Under the pieces are notes generated by a model. The model did no database searches, had not been told where the DNA came from, and saw only the letters and a program-made list of their open reading frames with translations. From Propionibacteriaceae bacterium (GTDB lineage Bacteria; Actinomycetota; Actinomycetes; Propionibacteriales; Propionibacteriaceae), in NCBI GenBank assembly GCA_009780915.1, contig WQZD01000001.1:215836-279835 (forward strand): a DNA stretch of 64,000 bases, in the 5' to 3' direction. Below are positions 1 through 9,755 of the stretch, one piece after another. Every line of letters starts with the position of its first letter. Positions within the stretch are counted from its first letter, which is position 1. A program made the translations under genes and the position numbers.

Positions 1-9
1 GGGGCACGG

Positions 10-879
10 GTGTGGGTCGTCAACACCGGGCCCGGCAACCGGGTCACGACGACGCCGGCGCGAGCCCGGGAGGTGTGTCCGCCGGTCCCACTGGTCTTGC
101 GTGACCGGTACGAGTACGTCGAGGTCGCTCGGGATGGCCACCTGCTCGTGGTGACGATCAACCGTCCTGATCAGCGCAACGCCTTGTTCCCACCGGCGCA
201 CGAGGAACTCGCTCACGTCTTCGATGTCTTCTTCGCGCAGCGAGACCTGTGGGTGGCCATCATCACAGGGGCTGGTGACAAGGCCTTCTGCGCAGGCAAT
301 GACCTCGTCTACTCGTCCACGGGGCGCCCCAACTACCTGCCCGAGTCTGGTTTCGCAGGGCTCACTCATCGGCGAGGCATGAACAAGCCTGTGATCGCCG
401 CCGTCAATGGATTCGCCATGGGAGGCGGGTGTGAGACGGCCCTGGCGGCCCACCTCGTGGTGGCTGACGAGTCTGCCCAGTTCGCCCTCAGTGAGGTCAA
501 GGTCGGTCTGGTCGCCGGCGCTGGTGGAGTCGTCCGACTGCCCCGGATGATCCCGCCCAAGGTCGCCAACGAGTTGATCCTGACGGGTCGCCGCATCGAC
601 GCAGTCGAGGCCAAAGCCCTCGGTCTGGTGAATCAGGTGGCTCCGAAGGGCCAGGCGCTTGAGGCGGCCAAGGCGTTGGCGGCCCAGATCCTCGAGAACT
701 CGCCCACCTCGGTGAGGCTCTCACTGGAGGTCATGGCGGCCGCCGCCCTGGCGGCCGACCCGCTCGACGCCATCACGGCCCGCTCGGGCGCCTTCGACGA
801 GTTGATGTCCAGTCACGACGCCATCGAGGGCATGACCGCCTTCGCCCAGAAGCGTCCCCCACGCTGGAAGAACATGTGA
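10..879 (+). CDS. Enoyl-CoA hydratase/isomerase (crotonase) family protein
   Basis: Crotonase-fold enzyme acting on an acyl-CoA thioester, cytoplasmic. The core is clear: RPDQRNAL near residue 51, the oxyanion-hole segment AFCAGNDL near residue 91, and NGFAMGGGCETALAAHLVVA near residue 133, followed by a C-terminal helical region ending WKNM. The glycine-rich GGGCE segment keeps the second catalytic-type acid of hydratases. The family core begins near residue 33 (YEYVEV), so the GTG at position 10 may be too far upstream; no convincing ribosome site separates the options, and upstream sequence is cut by the window edge. It leads a same-strand run with a flavoprotein, EtfBA and an acyl-CoA dehydrogenase, which suggests beta-oxidation-like chemistry on an unknown acyl-CoA. 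Substrate is not inferable. Confidence 0.85.
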   Translation: MWVVNTGPGNRVTTTPARAREVCPPVPLVLRDRYEYVEVARDGHLLVVTINRPDQRNALFPPAHEELAHVFDVFFAQRDLWVAIITGAGDKAFCAGNDLVYSSTGRPNYLPESGFAGLTHRRGMNKPVIAAVNGFAMGGGCETALAAHLVVADESAQFALSEVKVGLVAGAGGVVRLPRMIPPKVANELILTGRRIDAVEAKALGLVNQVAPKGQALEAAKALAAQILENSPTSVRLSLEVMAAAALAADPLDAITARSGAFDELMSSHDAIEGMTAFAQKRPPRWKNM

Positions 880-929
880 CAGGGGCGTACGCCCTTCCCT
901 ATGTGACCCATGATAAGAGAGGTATGACT

Positions 930-2051
930 ATGAAAACTGCAATCACGACAATGCTCGGTATCGAGTTCCCACTGTTGGCTTTCAGCCATTGCAGGGACGT
1001 CGTCGTCGAGGTCACCAACGCCGGAGGCTTCGGCGTTCTGGGTGGCTCGTCCTTCACCCCTGAGACGCTCGAAGCTGAATTGGCGTGGATCGACGCCCAT
1101 GTGGACGGTCGCCCGTACGGCGTCGACATCATCGTCGCACAGAAGCTGATCGGCAAGGGCCAGCACCTCAGCGTGGAACAGATGCAGTCCATGATCCCGG
1201 ATCCGACCAGGCGGTTCGTGGCTGATCTGATGAATGCCCACGGCATGCCCACGGAGGTCGGAGACGTCGTCAGGAATGAGTTCGTCGCGCCAGACCAGGA
1301 GGCGGGCGAGGCGCTGCTCGATGTGGCTTTCCGCCACCCCATCAGGTTCATCGCCAACGCCCTCGGCGTGCCGCCGCAGTCCATGATCGAGCGGGCCCAT
1401 GCCGAGGGGGTGCCGGTCGGCGCTCTGGTCGGCGCCAAAGAGCACGCCCTCAAACAGGTCGCCGCTGGTGTCGACGTCCTGATCGCCCAGGGCACTGAGG
1501 CAGGTGGGCACTGCGGCGAGATCTCGACCATGGTCTTGGTGCCTGAGGTCATCGAAGCGACGGGCGGACAGGTGCCAGTCCTCGCAGCCGGGGGAATCGT
1601 GACGGGTCGCCAGATGGCCGCCGCCATCGCCCTCGGCGCCGCGGGCGCCTGGACGGGATCGGTCTGGTTGACGACGCCGGAAGCGGAGACTGCCGAGTAC
1701 ACGAAGGCCAAGATGCTGGCGGCGAGTTCACGCGACACCCGCCGCTCGGCCGCCCGTACGGGCAAGCCCTCTCGGCAGTTGAGATCCGCGTGGACCGAGG
1801 CGTGGGCCGAACCTGGGGCGCCCGAGCCCCTCGGCATGCCCCTCCAGTCGATGATCTCCGAGCCGGCCTTGCGCCGGGCGGACGTCTTGGCCGCTCAGGG
1901 CAACGAGGGCGCACGAGAGCTCGCCAGCTACTGGGTCGGGCAAGGCGTCGGACTGATGAACAAACAGCGCACATGTCGGCAGACGGTCATGGACTTCATG
2001 GAGGACTACGTCGTCGCCGTCGAGCGGGTGACCGAATCCATCGACGACTAG
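930..2051 (+). CDS. Nitronate monooxygenase / 2-nitropropane dioxygenase-like flavoprotein
   Basis: FMN-dependent TIM-barrel protein of the nitronate monooxygenase family, which also includes FabK-like enoyl reductases. The hallmark QGTEAGGHCGE lies near residue 187, preceded by GVDVLIA and followed by PVLAAGGIVTGRQMAAAIALGA (phosphate-binding loop of FMN). The N-terminus LGIEFPLLAFSHCRDV fits the first strand of the barrel. I chose ATG 930 because AGAGAGG at 916-922 lies seven bases before it; ATG 924 and the frame extending further upstream are worse spaced. About 373 residues, normal for the family. Lying between a crotonase and EtfBA, it may be a CoA-linked oxidoreductase rather than a nitronate detoxifier; this is inference from context. 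Confidence 0.85.
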   Translation: MKTAITTMLGIEFPLLAFSHCRDVVVEVTNAGGFGVLGGSSFTPETLEAELAWIDAHVDGRPYGVDIIVAQKLIGKGQHLSVEQMQSMIPDPTRRFVADLMNAHGMPTEVGDVVRNEFVAPDQEAGEALLDVAFRHPIRFIANALGVPPQSMIERAHAEGVPVGALVGAKEHALKQVAAGVDVLIAQGTEAGGHCGEISTMVLVPEVIEATGGQVPVLAAGGIVTGRQMAAAIALGAAGAWTGSVWLTTPEAETAEYTKAKMLAASSRDTRRSAARTGKPSRQLRSAWTEAWAEPGAPEPLGMPLQSMISEPALRRADVLAAQGNEGARELASYWVGQGVGLMNKQRTCRQTVMDFMEDYVVAVERVTESIDD

Positions 2052-2113
2052 CGTGAGGCCGGCGAGGCCGGGGGAGACCCAAGGCCAGCCAGGTCCACAG
2101 GAAGGACGCCAGT

Positions 2114-2890
2114 ATGCGCATCATCGTACTGATCAAGGAAGTGCCGGACACCTATGGTGAACGTCACCTCAACCTGCACACCGGTCTGGTCGAGCGGGCT
2201 GGGGCTGAACGGGTCCTGGACGAGATCTGCGAACGGGCTGTGGAAGCGGCCCTGACGATCGCGGAGGCCAATCCGAGCTCGCATGTCACCGTGGTGTCGA
2301 TGGGTCCGGCGAGCGCGACTGAGTCGATCCGCAAGGCGTTGGCCATGGGGGCCGATGAGGCCGTCCATGTCGTCGACGATGCCTTGGAGGGGGCCGACCT
2401 CATGCTCACGGCACAGGTCTTGGCCAGCGTCATCCGTCGACGCGAGGTCGATCTCGTGCTCACGGGCAATGCCTCCACGGATGGCGGTGGCGGGGTCATG
2501 GGCGCCCTGGTGGCGGAGGTGTTGGGCCTGCCGCAAGCCACGCATCTGTCGAGCATCAGGTGTGATGGCGTGACGGTGCGGGGGACCCGGAACAGCGATG
2601 CTGGCCAAGCCATCATCGAGGCCAGCCTGCCAGCTGTGGCCTCGATCACCGAAGCCTTGCCGGACCCGCGCTTCCCGGGTCTCAAAGGCATCATGGCGGC
2701 CAAGAAGAAGCCCGTCGAGACGTGTTCCGCGACCGATCTCGGCGTCGACACGAGCGGCCAAGAGGCCGGCCACGCCATCAACATCGCGGTCTCTGCCCGA
2801 CCGCCTCGGTCGGTCGGTGTCACCATCACCGACGAGGGGGACGGCGGCGTCCGTCTGGCCCATTTCCTGATCGAACACAGCCTAGCGTGA
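2114..2890 (+). CDS. etfB: Electron transfer flavoprotein beta subunit
   Basis: EtfB/FixA subunit, about 258 residues as usual. The start [13 protein letters not shown], the segment [25 protein letters not shown], and [25 protein letters not shown] (near residues 118-142) are typical of the AMP/second-cofactor-binding subunit of the Etf heterodimer. GGAAGGA at 2100-2106 precedes the ATG by seven bases. It is followed after 10 bases by etfA. It would take electrons from an acyl-CoA dehydrogenase, and the fused dehydrogenase three genes downstream is the obvious partner. Whether the Etf is simple or bifurcating cannot be told from these motifs. Confidence 0.95.
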   Translation: MRIIVLIKEVPDTYGERHLNLHTGLVERAGAERVLDEICERAVEAALTIAEANPSSHVTVVSMGPASATESIRKALAMGADEAVHVVDDALEGADLMLTAQVLASVIRRREVDLVLTGNASTDGGGGVMGALVAEVLGLPQATHLSSIRCDGVTVRGTRNSDAGQAIIEASLPAVASITEALPDPRFPGLKGIMAAKKKPVETCSATDLGVDTSGQEAGHAINIAVSARPPRSVGVTITDEGDGGVRLAHFLIEHSLA

Positions 2891-2900
2891 GGGGTACGAC

Positions 2901-3875
2901 ATGAGCAGCGAACCGATCCTGACCCTTGTGGAGACCGTGTCCTCCGGATGCCTCACATCCTCCGCCGCCGAGTTGCTGGGCGCAGCCGGGCGCATCGGCG
3001 TCCCGATCGCGGTCATCCCCGTGCCCGACGGCTTCGACGCGACCGACGCCGTCATCACGCAGGCCGGAGCGGCTGGTGCGGTCGAGGTCGTCCTGGTCCC
3101 TGTCGAGGCCGATCTGGTCGTGGTCGGATTGGTCGAGGCCCTCCAACGAGCCGCAGAACAGATCCCACCCGGCGCCGTCGTGGCGGCCCACTCGACTGAC
3201 GCCCGGGAAGCGGCCGCCCGGTTCGCGATCCGGACCAAGCGTCCCCTCCTGGTCGACGCGGTCGGGGTCGGACGTGACGGCGAAGGCGTCATCGTCCACC
3301 ACTCCGTCTTCGGTGGAGGCTACGTGGCCGAGTCGGCCGCCACCATCGGGGCGCCGGTGATCACCGTGCGGGCGGGGTCGATCGAGGATCGCGCGCCAGC
3401 CGTCGACCCCCTCGTCATCCGCCTCGACGCGCAGCCGGTCAGCACACCCGCCGCGCGAGTGACAGCATTCGAGCCTGCCGCGGCGGATGGACTGCGTCCG
3501 GACATACGTCGGGCGGCCAAGGTCGTCTCCGGCGGGCGGGGTCTGGGCTCCAAAGAGAACTTCGCCCTCATCGAGCAGTTGGCCGATTGTCTCGGCGGCG
3601 CCGTCGGGGCGTCCCGCGCCGCCGTCGACGCTGGCTACATCCCGTACGCCCACCAGGTCGGGCAGACCGGGGTGACGGTCTCGCCCGACCTGTACATCGC
3701 GGTCGGCATCTCCGGCGCCATCCAGCACCGTGCGGGCATGCAGACCGCCAAGACGATCGTGGCGGTCAACAAGGACCCCGACGCGCCCATCTTCGACATC
3801 GCCGACTTCGGCGTCGTCGGAGATCTCTTCCAGGTCGTTCCCCAACTGATCGAGACGCTGAAGGCACGAGGGTGA
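2901..3875 (+). CDS. etfA: Electron transfer flavoprotein alpha subunit
   Basis: EtfA/FixB subunit, 324 residues. The C-terminal FAD-binding domain is intact: [18 protein letters not shown] near residue 212, [37 protein letters not shown], and [19 protein letters not shown] at the end. These bind FAD and form the Etf interface. The ATG is preceded by GAGGGG at 2888-2893, overlapping the etfB stop, so the two are translationally linked. The next gene, a membrane protein, starts five bases after its stop, which is unusual and suggests the membrane protein belongs to the Etf electron route. Confidence 0.95.
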   Translation: MSSEPILTLVETVSSGCLTSSAAELLGAAGRIGVPIAVIPVPDGFDATDAVITQAGAAGAVEVVLVPVEADLVVVGLVEALQRAAEQIPPGAVVAAHSTDAREAAARFAIRTKRPLLVDAVGVGRDGEGVIVHHSVFGGGYVAESAATIGAPVITVRAGSIEDRAPAVDPLVIRLDAQPVSTPAARVTAFEPAAADGLRPDIRRAAKVVSGGRGLGSKENFALIEQLADCLGGAVGASRAAVDAGYIPYAHQVGQTGVTVSPDLYIAVGISGAIQHRAGMQTAKTIVAVNKDPDAPIFDIADFGVVGDLFQVVPQLIETLKARG

Positions 3876-3880
3876 CACTG

Positions 3881-5137
3881 ATGAACGAACCCAGACTGCG
3901 TCGCGGATTGCCCCGCCGCCCCGGAGGTGAGGCATGGCCCGAGGCTGAGGCGGTGGCGCGGTTCACCGTGGTGGTCCCGCGCGTACGCCCCGCTGTGGGG
4001 CCGACCTGGCCCGAGCCTGGCGCCCACCACGCGCCACTGCGTCGCGGATTGCCCCGTCGCCCCGATGGGCAGGGCTGGCCCCCCGAAGGATCGCTGGCCC
4101 TGTTCTCCGTGGCCGAACCAGCCATCCGGGAGGATGGGGGCATCGTCGATCCAGGACAGGGGGGGCCGGTGGGGCCGAACCAGGTCGAGGTCGGGGAGCC
4201 ATCGACGGTGGCCCAGCCCACCAGCCCATCAGCGGTGTCCGAGAGAGTGTCTCGTCGGCGGCGCTGGCCCTGGGTGCTGATCGGATGTGGGCTGGGCGCC
4301 CTAGCCGTGGCCATGCTCGTCGCGCACTGGTTCGTCTCGACGGATGTCGGCCAGCGGTTCCTGGCGGCGTACCCGGGGACGACGCCTCTTCCCGCGTGGG
4401 TGCCGCAGGGGGTGCCGGGGTGGCTGGGATGGCAACACTTCCTCAACGCCTTCTTCATGGTCATGCTCATCCGGGCGGCCCTGATCGTTCGTTCGGGTCG
4501 CCGCCCGGCGGCCATGTGGGTACGACGTCGGCCTCGGCCTGACAGTCAAAAGATACAGATCGAACTGTGGACCCACCTGTCCCTCGACCTGCTGTGGATC
4601 CTCAATGGCGTCGTCTTCGTCGTGCTTCTGGTCGTCACCGGCCAGTGGGCGCGTATCGTCCCACTGTCGTGGGACATCGTTCCCGACGCCGCCTCCGCTG
4701 TGCTGCGCTACCTCTCCTGGCAGTTGCCATCTGAGGATGGATGGGTGGCGTACAACGCCGTCCAGGTGCTCGGCTACGGCTTCACCACGTTTATCGCCGC
4801 ACCTCTGGCGGCCCTCACTGGCTGGCGGCTCTCACCCCTGTGGCCGAAGCGCTGGGCACGCCTGTCGCGAGTCTATTCACAAGAGGTGGCCAAGTTGGTG
4901 CACTTCCCCGTGATGATCTACTTCGTGGCCTTCTGTGTCGTCCACGTCAGCCTCGTGCTGGTGACTGGGGCGGTACGCAACCTTAATTACATGTACGCCA
5001 GTCGCGACGACTCGACATGGTGGGGCGTTGCCATCGCCACCGTCAGCGTGGCGGCGATGGTGGCCGGCTGGTTCGCCATCCGGCCCGGGCTGATGACACG
5101 CGTCGGCTCCAGCTTCGGGAAGATCGGACGCTCATGA
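3881..5137 (+). CDS. Membrane protein with cytochrome b561/b-type architecture; candidate electron acceptor of EtfBA
   Basis: 418 residues. A soluble N-terminal part (about 1-125) carries two copies of an [15 protein letters not shown] motif (near residues 5 and 52). Five or so membrane segments follow (around residues 130-155, 185-205, 230-255, 280-310, 345-370 and 390-410). Histidines sit inside or beside segments in [21 protein letters not shown] and [11 protein letters not shown], as expected for haem ligands in di-haem b561-like proteins. The ATG is placed by GAGG at 3868-3871. Its stop overlaps the next start (ATGA). Coupled to etfA by only five bases, it could pass Etf electrons to menaquinone; this role is inference. 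A ferric-reductase-like or hydrogenase b-subunit-like function cannot be excluded. Confidence 0.65.
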   Translation: MNEPRLRRGLPRRPGGEAWPEAEAVARFTVVVPRVRPAVGPTWPEPGAHHAPLRRGLPRRPDGQGWPPEGSLALFSVAEPAIREDGGIVDPGQGGPVGPNQVEVGEPSTVAQPTSPSAVSERVSRRRRWPWVLIGCGLGALAVAMLVAHWFVSTDVGQRFLAAYPGTTPLPAWVPQGVPGWLGWQHFLNAFFMVMLIRAALIVRSGRRPAAMWVRRRPRPDSQKIQIELWTHLSLDLLWILNGVVFVVLLVVTGQWARIVPLSWDIVPDAASAVLRYLSWQLPSEDGWVAYNAVQVLGYGFTTFIAAPLAALTGWRLSPLWPKRWARLSRVYSQEVAKLVHFPVMIYFVAFCVVHVSLVLVTGAVRNLNYMYASRDDSTWWGVAIATVSVAAMVAGWFAIRPGLMTRVGSSFGKIGRS

Positions 5138-6216
5138 CCATGACTCACAAACCAGTGCCGGGCGCCGACCTGGGTCCCCTCAGCCCTGCCGGCTTCGCCG
5201 CGTACGCCGCGGGGGTCGATCCGCCAGCCGAGATGATCGCCCCGGGGACGTACGTCGTCCCCATACCGATGCCTGGGGGCGGCATCGTCACCAGCACCCT
5301 GTGTTATGTCCTGAGCGACGGGCAAGGGAGGGCGCACCTGATCGATCCGGGTCTGAACTCCGAGGTTGGTTGGCAACGTCTGACTCACGCCTTGGCGGAC
5401 TGGGGCATGGGATCGGTCGCCAGTGTCGTGGTCACCCATATGCACCTCGATCACCTGGGTATGGCCGAGCGCGTGCGTCAAGAGTGGGGCGCGCGCCTGA
5501 TCATGGGTCGCACCGAGTGGCGCACCTACCGGGCGACGCCCAGCGACGCCGATCGAGTGGCCCGCTACGACGCTTGGGGGGTGCCGGTCGACCGCAGGCC
5601 GGTGATGCCGCCAGAGCTGACCGTCGGGTACGCGTCCGAAGCGATGGGGCCCCAACACATGGACTCCCCGCCGGACCGGCTGGTGGACGACGGCGACCAA
5701 CTCGACATGGGCCGACCGATCCAGGTCATGGTGACGCCCGGTCACACGGATGGCGGCCTGTCCCTGCGCGACGACCAACAGCACTGGATCTGCACGGGCG
5801 ACCAGGTGCTGCCGCACATGCACCCGGCGCTCGGGCTCGACTACGCCCCTGACGGCGACCCGGTGGGCGACTTCCTCGACGCCGCCGAGCGGTTGGCCCG
5901 CTTCGATGGGTACGCGGTCTTGCCGGGCCACGGTTTCCAATTCCAGCGCCTGGCCCACCGCCTCGATCAAATCTCGGCGCACCACTTGCGCCGTTCGCGG
6001 CAGGTGCGCGATGTTGTGGCCGACATGCCTGACGCCACGGTGTGGGAACTGGCCAGCCGTCTGCACTGGACTCGCGGATTCGAGAACCTGGAGGGGTACC
6101 TCCTCAACTCGGCCTTGCAGCAGACCGAGATGCACCGGACCTTCGTCCGCAGCGCCCGCTCGGCCCCGTACTTGTCACACGACACCTCAACCACCAACGC
6201 CCCGTCGGGCACCTGA
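5134..6216 (+). CDS. Metallo-beta-lactamase-fold hydrolase
   Basis: 360-residue MBL-fold protein with THMHLDHLG (HxHxDH metal motif) near residue 102, GHTDGG with the third histidine near residue 206, CTGDQVLPH carrying the bridging aspartate near residue 226, and PGHG near residue 266. A C-terminal helical domain (about 280-350) with ASRLHW...NLEGYLLNSALQQTE resembles the winged-helix-like tail of lactonase/thioesterase-like MBL hydrolases. It overlaps the preceding membrane-protein gene by four bases (ATGA), so it is in the same operon. In a CoA-redox operon an acyl-thioester or lactone hydrolase role is plausible but unproven. Confidence 0.85.
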   Translation: MTMTHKPVPGADLGPLSPAGFAAYAAGVDPPAEMIAPGTYVVPIPMPGGGIVTSTLCYVLSDGQGRAHLIDPGLNSEVGWQRLTHALADWGMGSVASVVVTHMHLDHLGMAERVRQEWGARLIMGRTEWRTYRATPSDADRVARYDAWGVPVDRRPVMPPELTVGYASEAMGPQHMDSPPDRLVDDGDQLDMGRPIQVMVTPGHTDGGLSLRDDQQHWICTGDQVLPHMHPALGLDYAPDGDPVGDFLDAAERLARFDGYAVLPGHGFQFQRLAHRLDQISAHHLRRSRQVRDVVADMPDATVWELASRLHWTRGFENLEGYLLNSALQQTEMHRTFVRSARSAPYLSHDTSTTNAPSGT

Positions 6217-6229
6217 TAGGAGAACAGCA

Positions 6230-8323
6230 ATGGATCATAGTGAATTGAATGAATTGCGCACCATGGTGCGCGGCCGTCTGGAACGCGCCTGGGGATCTGC
6301 CACATCAGCCGACAGCGCCGACTGCGCCACGCTGTGGCAGGCGGTCGCCGGGGACGGGCTCTTCGAACTCGCCGGGTTGGACGCCCTGGACGGATTGTCG
6401 GTGGCCATGGCCGAACTGGGCCGGGTCGCCTGCCCGCTGCCGTTGTCGGACGGTTTCATCGCCAGTCGCCTGTTCGGCGACTCCAGTCCCGTGGCCGAAG
6501 CCATCGCATCCGGTCAGATCAGGGTGAGTTTCGCCGCCGACATCGTGGATGATCGGGCTGAGGCCGTGGAGATGGCGACGGTCGCCACCCATGTGCTGGT
6601 GGTTCCGGCGGCGGGAGGCACGGTCGAACTGCGACCTGTCACAGCAGTCACCACCACACCGGGTCTGGCCCGGCCGGCGTGGAGCATGGTCGAGGTGGGA
6701 CCTGCCTCGCACAGCGTGGACGTCACGGCGAGCGCCGCTGACGAAGCCCTGGTCATCCAGCGCTTCGCGTGGTCGGTACGGGCTCTGGCGGCCGCCACGC
6801 TGATGCACGAACTGGCGGTCGAGCACGCCAAGACGCGCATCCAGTTCGGTCAGCCGATCGGCTCCTTCGGCGCTGTCCAGCAGCGGACCGCCACCTGTCA
6901 GATCGACGTCAGCGGCGGTCAAGCCCTGATCCAGCGGGCGCTGGCGGCCTACGCTGATGAGGCCTCTGACTGGGTTCTGGCGGCGGAACTGGCCACCACG
7001 TTCATCGCCGGGGCATCTCGGAGGGTGCAACTGGGCGCCCACCACACATTGGCCGCGTCCGGGTATTTCGAGGAGCACGTCGGACCGTGGCTCTTCCGCC
7101 GTGTCCATGCCGATCACCTCCACGTCATCTCGGTCACACGGGCGGTCGGCTCGGTGGCCGATGTGCTCGTCGAGACTGAAAGTGGCCTGCCGGACTTCAC
7201 GCTCGACGCCACCGGCGAGGCGTTCCGGGCCCAGGTGAGGGCCATGATCGAGGAGACGCGCCGCCCAGATGGCGGTTTCGACGTGGACGAGGTCACCGCC
7301 GCCATGGTGGCCAACGGGTGGCTCGGCTTCGGCTGGCCGGAACGGTACGGCGGGCGCGACGCCACCTTCAGCGAGCAGGTGGTGTTGCACGATGAATTGG
7401 TCTACCACCGCACCGACGGCGAACTGGCTCTCGGCTCGGTCATGCTGTTGGGCAATTCCATCCTGCTCCACGGCACCGAAGAGCAGAAAGAGACCTTCCT
7501 GCCGATCATTCGGCGGGGCGAGATGAAGTTCTGCTTGGGGTACTCCGAGCCCGAGGTCGGCTCCGACTTGGCCTCCGTGCGAACCCGTGCGACCTTCGAC
7601 GGCGACGAGTGGGTCATCGACGGCCAGAAGATCTGGACCACCGGCGGGCACACGGCCTCATACATCTGGTTGGCCACGCGGACCGATCCGGAAGCCTCCC
7701 CACGCCACGCCGGGATCACCGTCTTCTTGGTGCCGATGGACACCCCCGGCATCTCGGTGCAACCGATGACGGCCTTGTCCGGTGGCGTGTCCACGATCAC
7801 CTTCCTCGACCAGGTGCGGGTGCCCGACTCGGCTCGGGTCGGCCCCGTGAACGGCGGCTGGAAGGTCATCACCGACGCACTGGCCGGTGAGCGTGTCCTG
7901 ATGGGTGGCATCGCGAACCAGTTGCACCGTCAACTGGACGACGTGCTGGCCTTCGTTCGTGCCGACCCCGAGCGGCTGGTCGGGCCCCGCGGCTCGGCAG
8001 GGCGTGCCCGCTTGGGCGAGCTGGCCTCGAGCCTGCAAGCCCTGCGTGCGCTCGTGGCAGCCGCCATCAGCGCCACGGCCCAAGGGGCGGGGGCTCGTTT
8101 CGAAGCGCCGATGGCCGGTGTTCTGGGCGGGGAGTTGTCCGAGGAGTTCGGCGAGGCCATGCTCGACATCCTCGGTCCGGCGGTCGCGTCGAGCGGTCCG
8201 GGCGCCCCGGGTGGTGGCGAGGTGGAGCACAGCCTTAGACTGTCCATCATGTACGTCGTCGGTGGTGGCACCAACGACATCCAACGCGGCCTGATCGCGC
8301 GGGGGCTGGGACTGCCACGGTAA
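6230..8323 (+). CDS. Fused tandem acyl-CoA dehydrogenase (two ACAD units in one chain)
   Basis: 697 residues. Residues about 1-320 are a divergent acyl-CoA dehydrogenase-like unit whose recognisable part is the C-terminal helical bundle (AVEHAKTRIQFGQPIGSFGAVQQ). Residues about 330-697 form a complete dehydrogenase: WLGFGWPERYGG, LGYSEPEVGSDLASVRTRA in the FAD-binding middle domain, DGQKIWTTGGHTASYIWLA, and the C-terminal GGGTNDIQRGLIARGLGLPR. AGGAG at 6217-6221 sets the start. Actinobacterial steroid-degrading dehydrogenases are often obligate heteromers of an active and a degenerate subunit, and this looks like such a pair fused. EtfBA upstream is the likely electron acceptor. The acyl substrate is unknown. 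Confidence 0.85.
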   Translation: MDHSELNELRTMVRGRLERAWGSATSADSADCATLWQAVAGDGLFELAGLDALDGLSVAMAELGRVACPLPLSDGFIASRLFGDSSPVAEAIASGQIRVSFAADIVDDRAEAVEMATVATHVLVVPAAGGTVELRPVTAVTTTPGLARPAWSMVEVGPASHSVDVTASAADEALVIQRFAWSVRALAAATLMHELAVEHAKTRIQFGQPIGSFGAVQQRTATCQIDVSGGQALIQRALAAYADEASDWVLAAELATTFIAGASRRVQLGAHHTLAASGYFEEHVGPWLFRRVHADHLHVISVTRAVGSVADVLVETESGLPDFTLDATGEAFRAQVRAMIEETRRPDGGFDVDEVTAAMVANGWLGFGWPERYGGRDATFSEQVVLHDELVYHRTDGELALGSVMLLGNSILLHGTEEQKETFLPIIRRGEMKFCLGYSEPEVGSDLASVRTRATFDGDEWVIDGQKIWTTGGHTASYIWLATRTDPEASPRHAGITVFLVPMDTPGISVQPMTALSGGVSTITFLDQVRVPDSARVGPVNGGWKVITDALAGERVLMGGIANQLHRQLDDVLAFVRADPERLVGPRGSAGRARLGELASSLQALRALVAAAISATAQGAGARFEAPMAGVLGGELSEEFGEAMLDILGPAVASSGPGAPGGGEVEHSLRLSIMYVVGGGTNDIQRGLIARGLGLPR

Positions 8324-8353
8324 GGGGGCCGCGGGGGCATACACTGAATCCTG

Positions 8354-9658
8354 ATGGCTATTCTCGCTGACATTACCCCTTTGCGACAGTCGGTCCCGTT
8401 CCGGCGGCTGTGGTGGGGACAGGGGCTGGCCGCCATCGGGGGGCAGTTCACGGCCATGGCGGTCGCGTTGCAGGTGTACGACCTGACGCGGTCGACCTTC
8501 ATGGTGGGACTGTTGGGGGTGTTCGCCCTGGTGCCCCTGGTGGTCATGGGCCTGTACGGCGGGTCGATCATCGACAATCATGACCGGCGTACGGTCGCGC
8601 TGATCTCTGCCGTGGTCATGTGGTGCGCGACCATTGGATTGGCCATCGAGGCGTGGTGCCATCTGGACAGCGTCTGGCTGTTGTATGTCATGGTGGCGAT
8701 CCAGTCCGGAGCCGGGGCGGTCAACTCGCCGTCCCGTACCGCCATCATCCCCCGCCTGATCGACCGATCCCTGCTGCCGGCGGCCAACGCGCTGAACTCG
8801 GCGGTGTGGACGGTCGCCCTCATGGTGGGGCCGCTGATCGGGTCGGCGTTGGTGGCGGGGTTCGGGTACAAGACCGCGTACACCGTGGACGTGGTGACGT
8901 TCACCGCCGCGTTGTACGCCGTGATCCGGCTCCCGTCCGTACGCCCCTTGCGCTCCGACGACCCGGCTGACAAGCCATTACGCGGGTGGCGATCGGTCGT
9001 GGACGGGTTCCTCTTTTTGGGGACGCGGCCCAACGTGCGCATGACCTTCTTCATGGACTTGGCGGCGATGGTGCTGGCCCAGCCGGTGGCCCTGTACCCC
9101 GCCGTCGCCACCGACATGATCGGCGGGGGCCCGACCACCGCCGGATGGCTGACCGCGTTCGTCGCTTTCGGGTCGGTCATGGCCCTGGTGTTCTCCGGCC
9201 CCCTGGGCAAGGTACGCCGTCAGGGCCGGGTCGTCGCGATCATGGTGGCCGGATGGGGGGCGGGGATCCTCGGCTTCGGCGTGGTTCTGATGCGCGTCGG
9301 CGCCCATCATCCCGACCACGTGGTCTGGTGGGCGCTGATCGCGTCCGGGGCGTGCCTGGCATTCGCCGGCGCCTGCGACTCGGTGTCGTCGGTCTTCCGC
9401 AACGTGATCCTGCAATCCGCGACCCCCGACAAGCTGCAGGGCCGGCTCCAGGGCATCTTCACCGTCACCGTGTCGGGCGGCCCCAACCTCGGCAAAGTGC
9501 TGTCAGGGTCTGCGGTGAGGGGCTTGGCTGGGGTCAGTCCCGTGCCCCTGGGGCTCACCGCCGCCGTGGGCGGAGCGCTGTGCGTGCTCGCCGTGGGCGT
9601 GCTCAGCCGGGTCACGCCCCAGTTCTTGAGGTACGACGCCCAGCATCCACAGCCGTGA
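8354..9658 (+). CDS. MFS transporter, EntS/MFS_3-like exporter
   Basis: 434 residues with about twelve hydrophobic segments and the loop signature DNHDRRTVALISAV between segments 2 and 3, typical of the EntS-like drug/siderophore exporter branch of the major facilitator superfamily. NSPSRTAIIPRLIDRSLLPAANALNS after segment 4 is also typical of this branch. The gene starts 30 bases after the acyl-CoA dehydrogenase stop, so it may be cotranscribed, but there is no good ribosome site before ATG 8354 and an independent promoter is possible. Substrate is unknown. Confidence 0.85.
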   Translation: MAILADITPLRQSVPFRRLWWGQGLAAIGGQFTAMAVALQVYDLTRSTFMVGLLGVFALVPLVVMGLYGGSIIDNHDRRTVALISAVVMWCATIGLAIEAWCHLDSVWLLYVMVAIQSGAGAVNSPSRTAIIPRLIDRSLLPAANALNSAVWTVALMVGPLIGSALVAGFGYKTAYTVDVVTFTAALYAVIRLPSVRPLRSDDPADKPLRGWRSVVDGFLFLGTRPNVRMTFFMDLAAMVLAQPVALYPAVATDMIGGGPTTAGWLTAFVAFGSVMALVFSGPLGKVRRQGRVVAIMVAGWGAGILGFGVVLMRVGAHHPDHVVWWALIASGACLAFAGACDSVSSVFRNVILQSATPDKLQGRLQGIFTVTVSGGPNLGKVLSGSAVRGLAGVSPVPLGLTAAVGGALCVLAVGVLSRVTPQFLRYDAQHPQP

Positions 9659-9692
9659 GGTGGACGGAGTGGCGAGAGTCCCGATTCTCCGC

Positions 9693-9741
9693 GGGGCACG
9701 AACTGTCGGTGCTGAGGGGGTACGACGACAGTTCGCGCCCC
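9693..9741. repeat. Hairpin repeat, copy R1
   Basis: Arms GGGGCACGAACTGTCG (9693-9708) and CGACAGTTCGCGCCCC (9726-9741) pair over 16 positions with one mismatch around a 17-base loop. It follows the transporter stop by 34 bases. The same arm sequence recurs four more times in this part of the window. Confidence 0.75.
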
Positions 9742-9755
9742 CGAAGATTCTTGGG

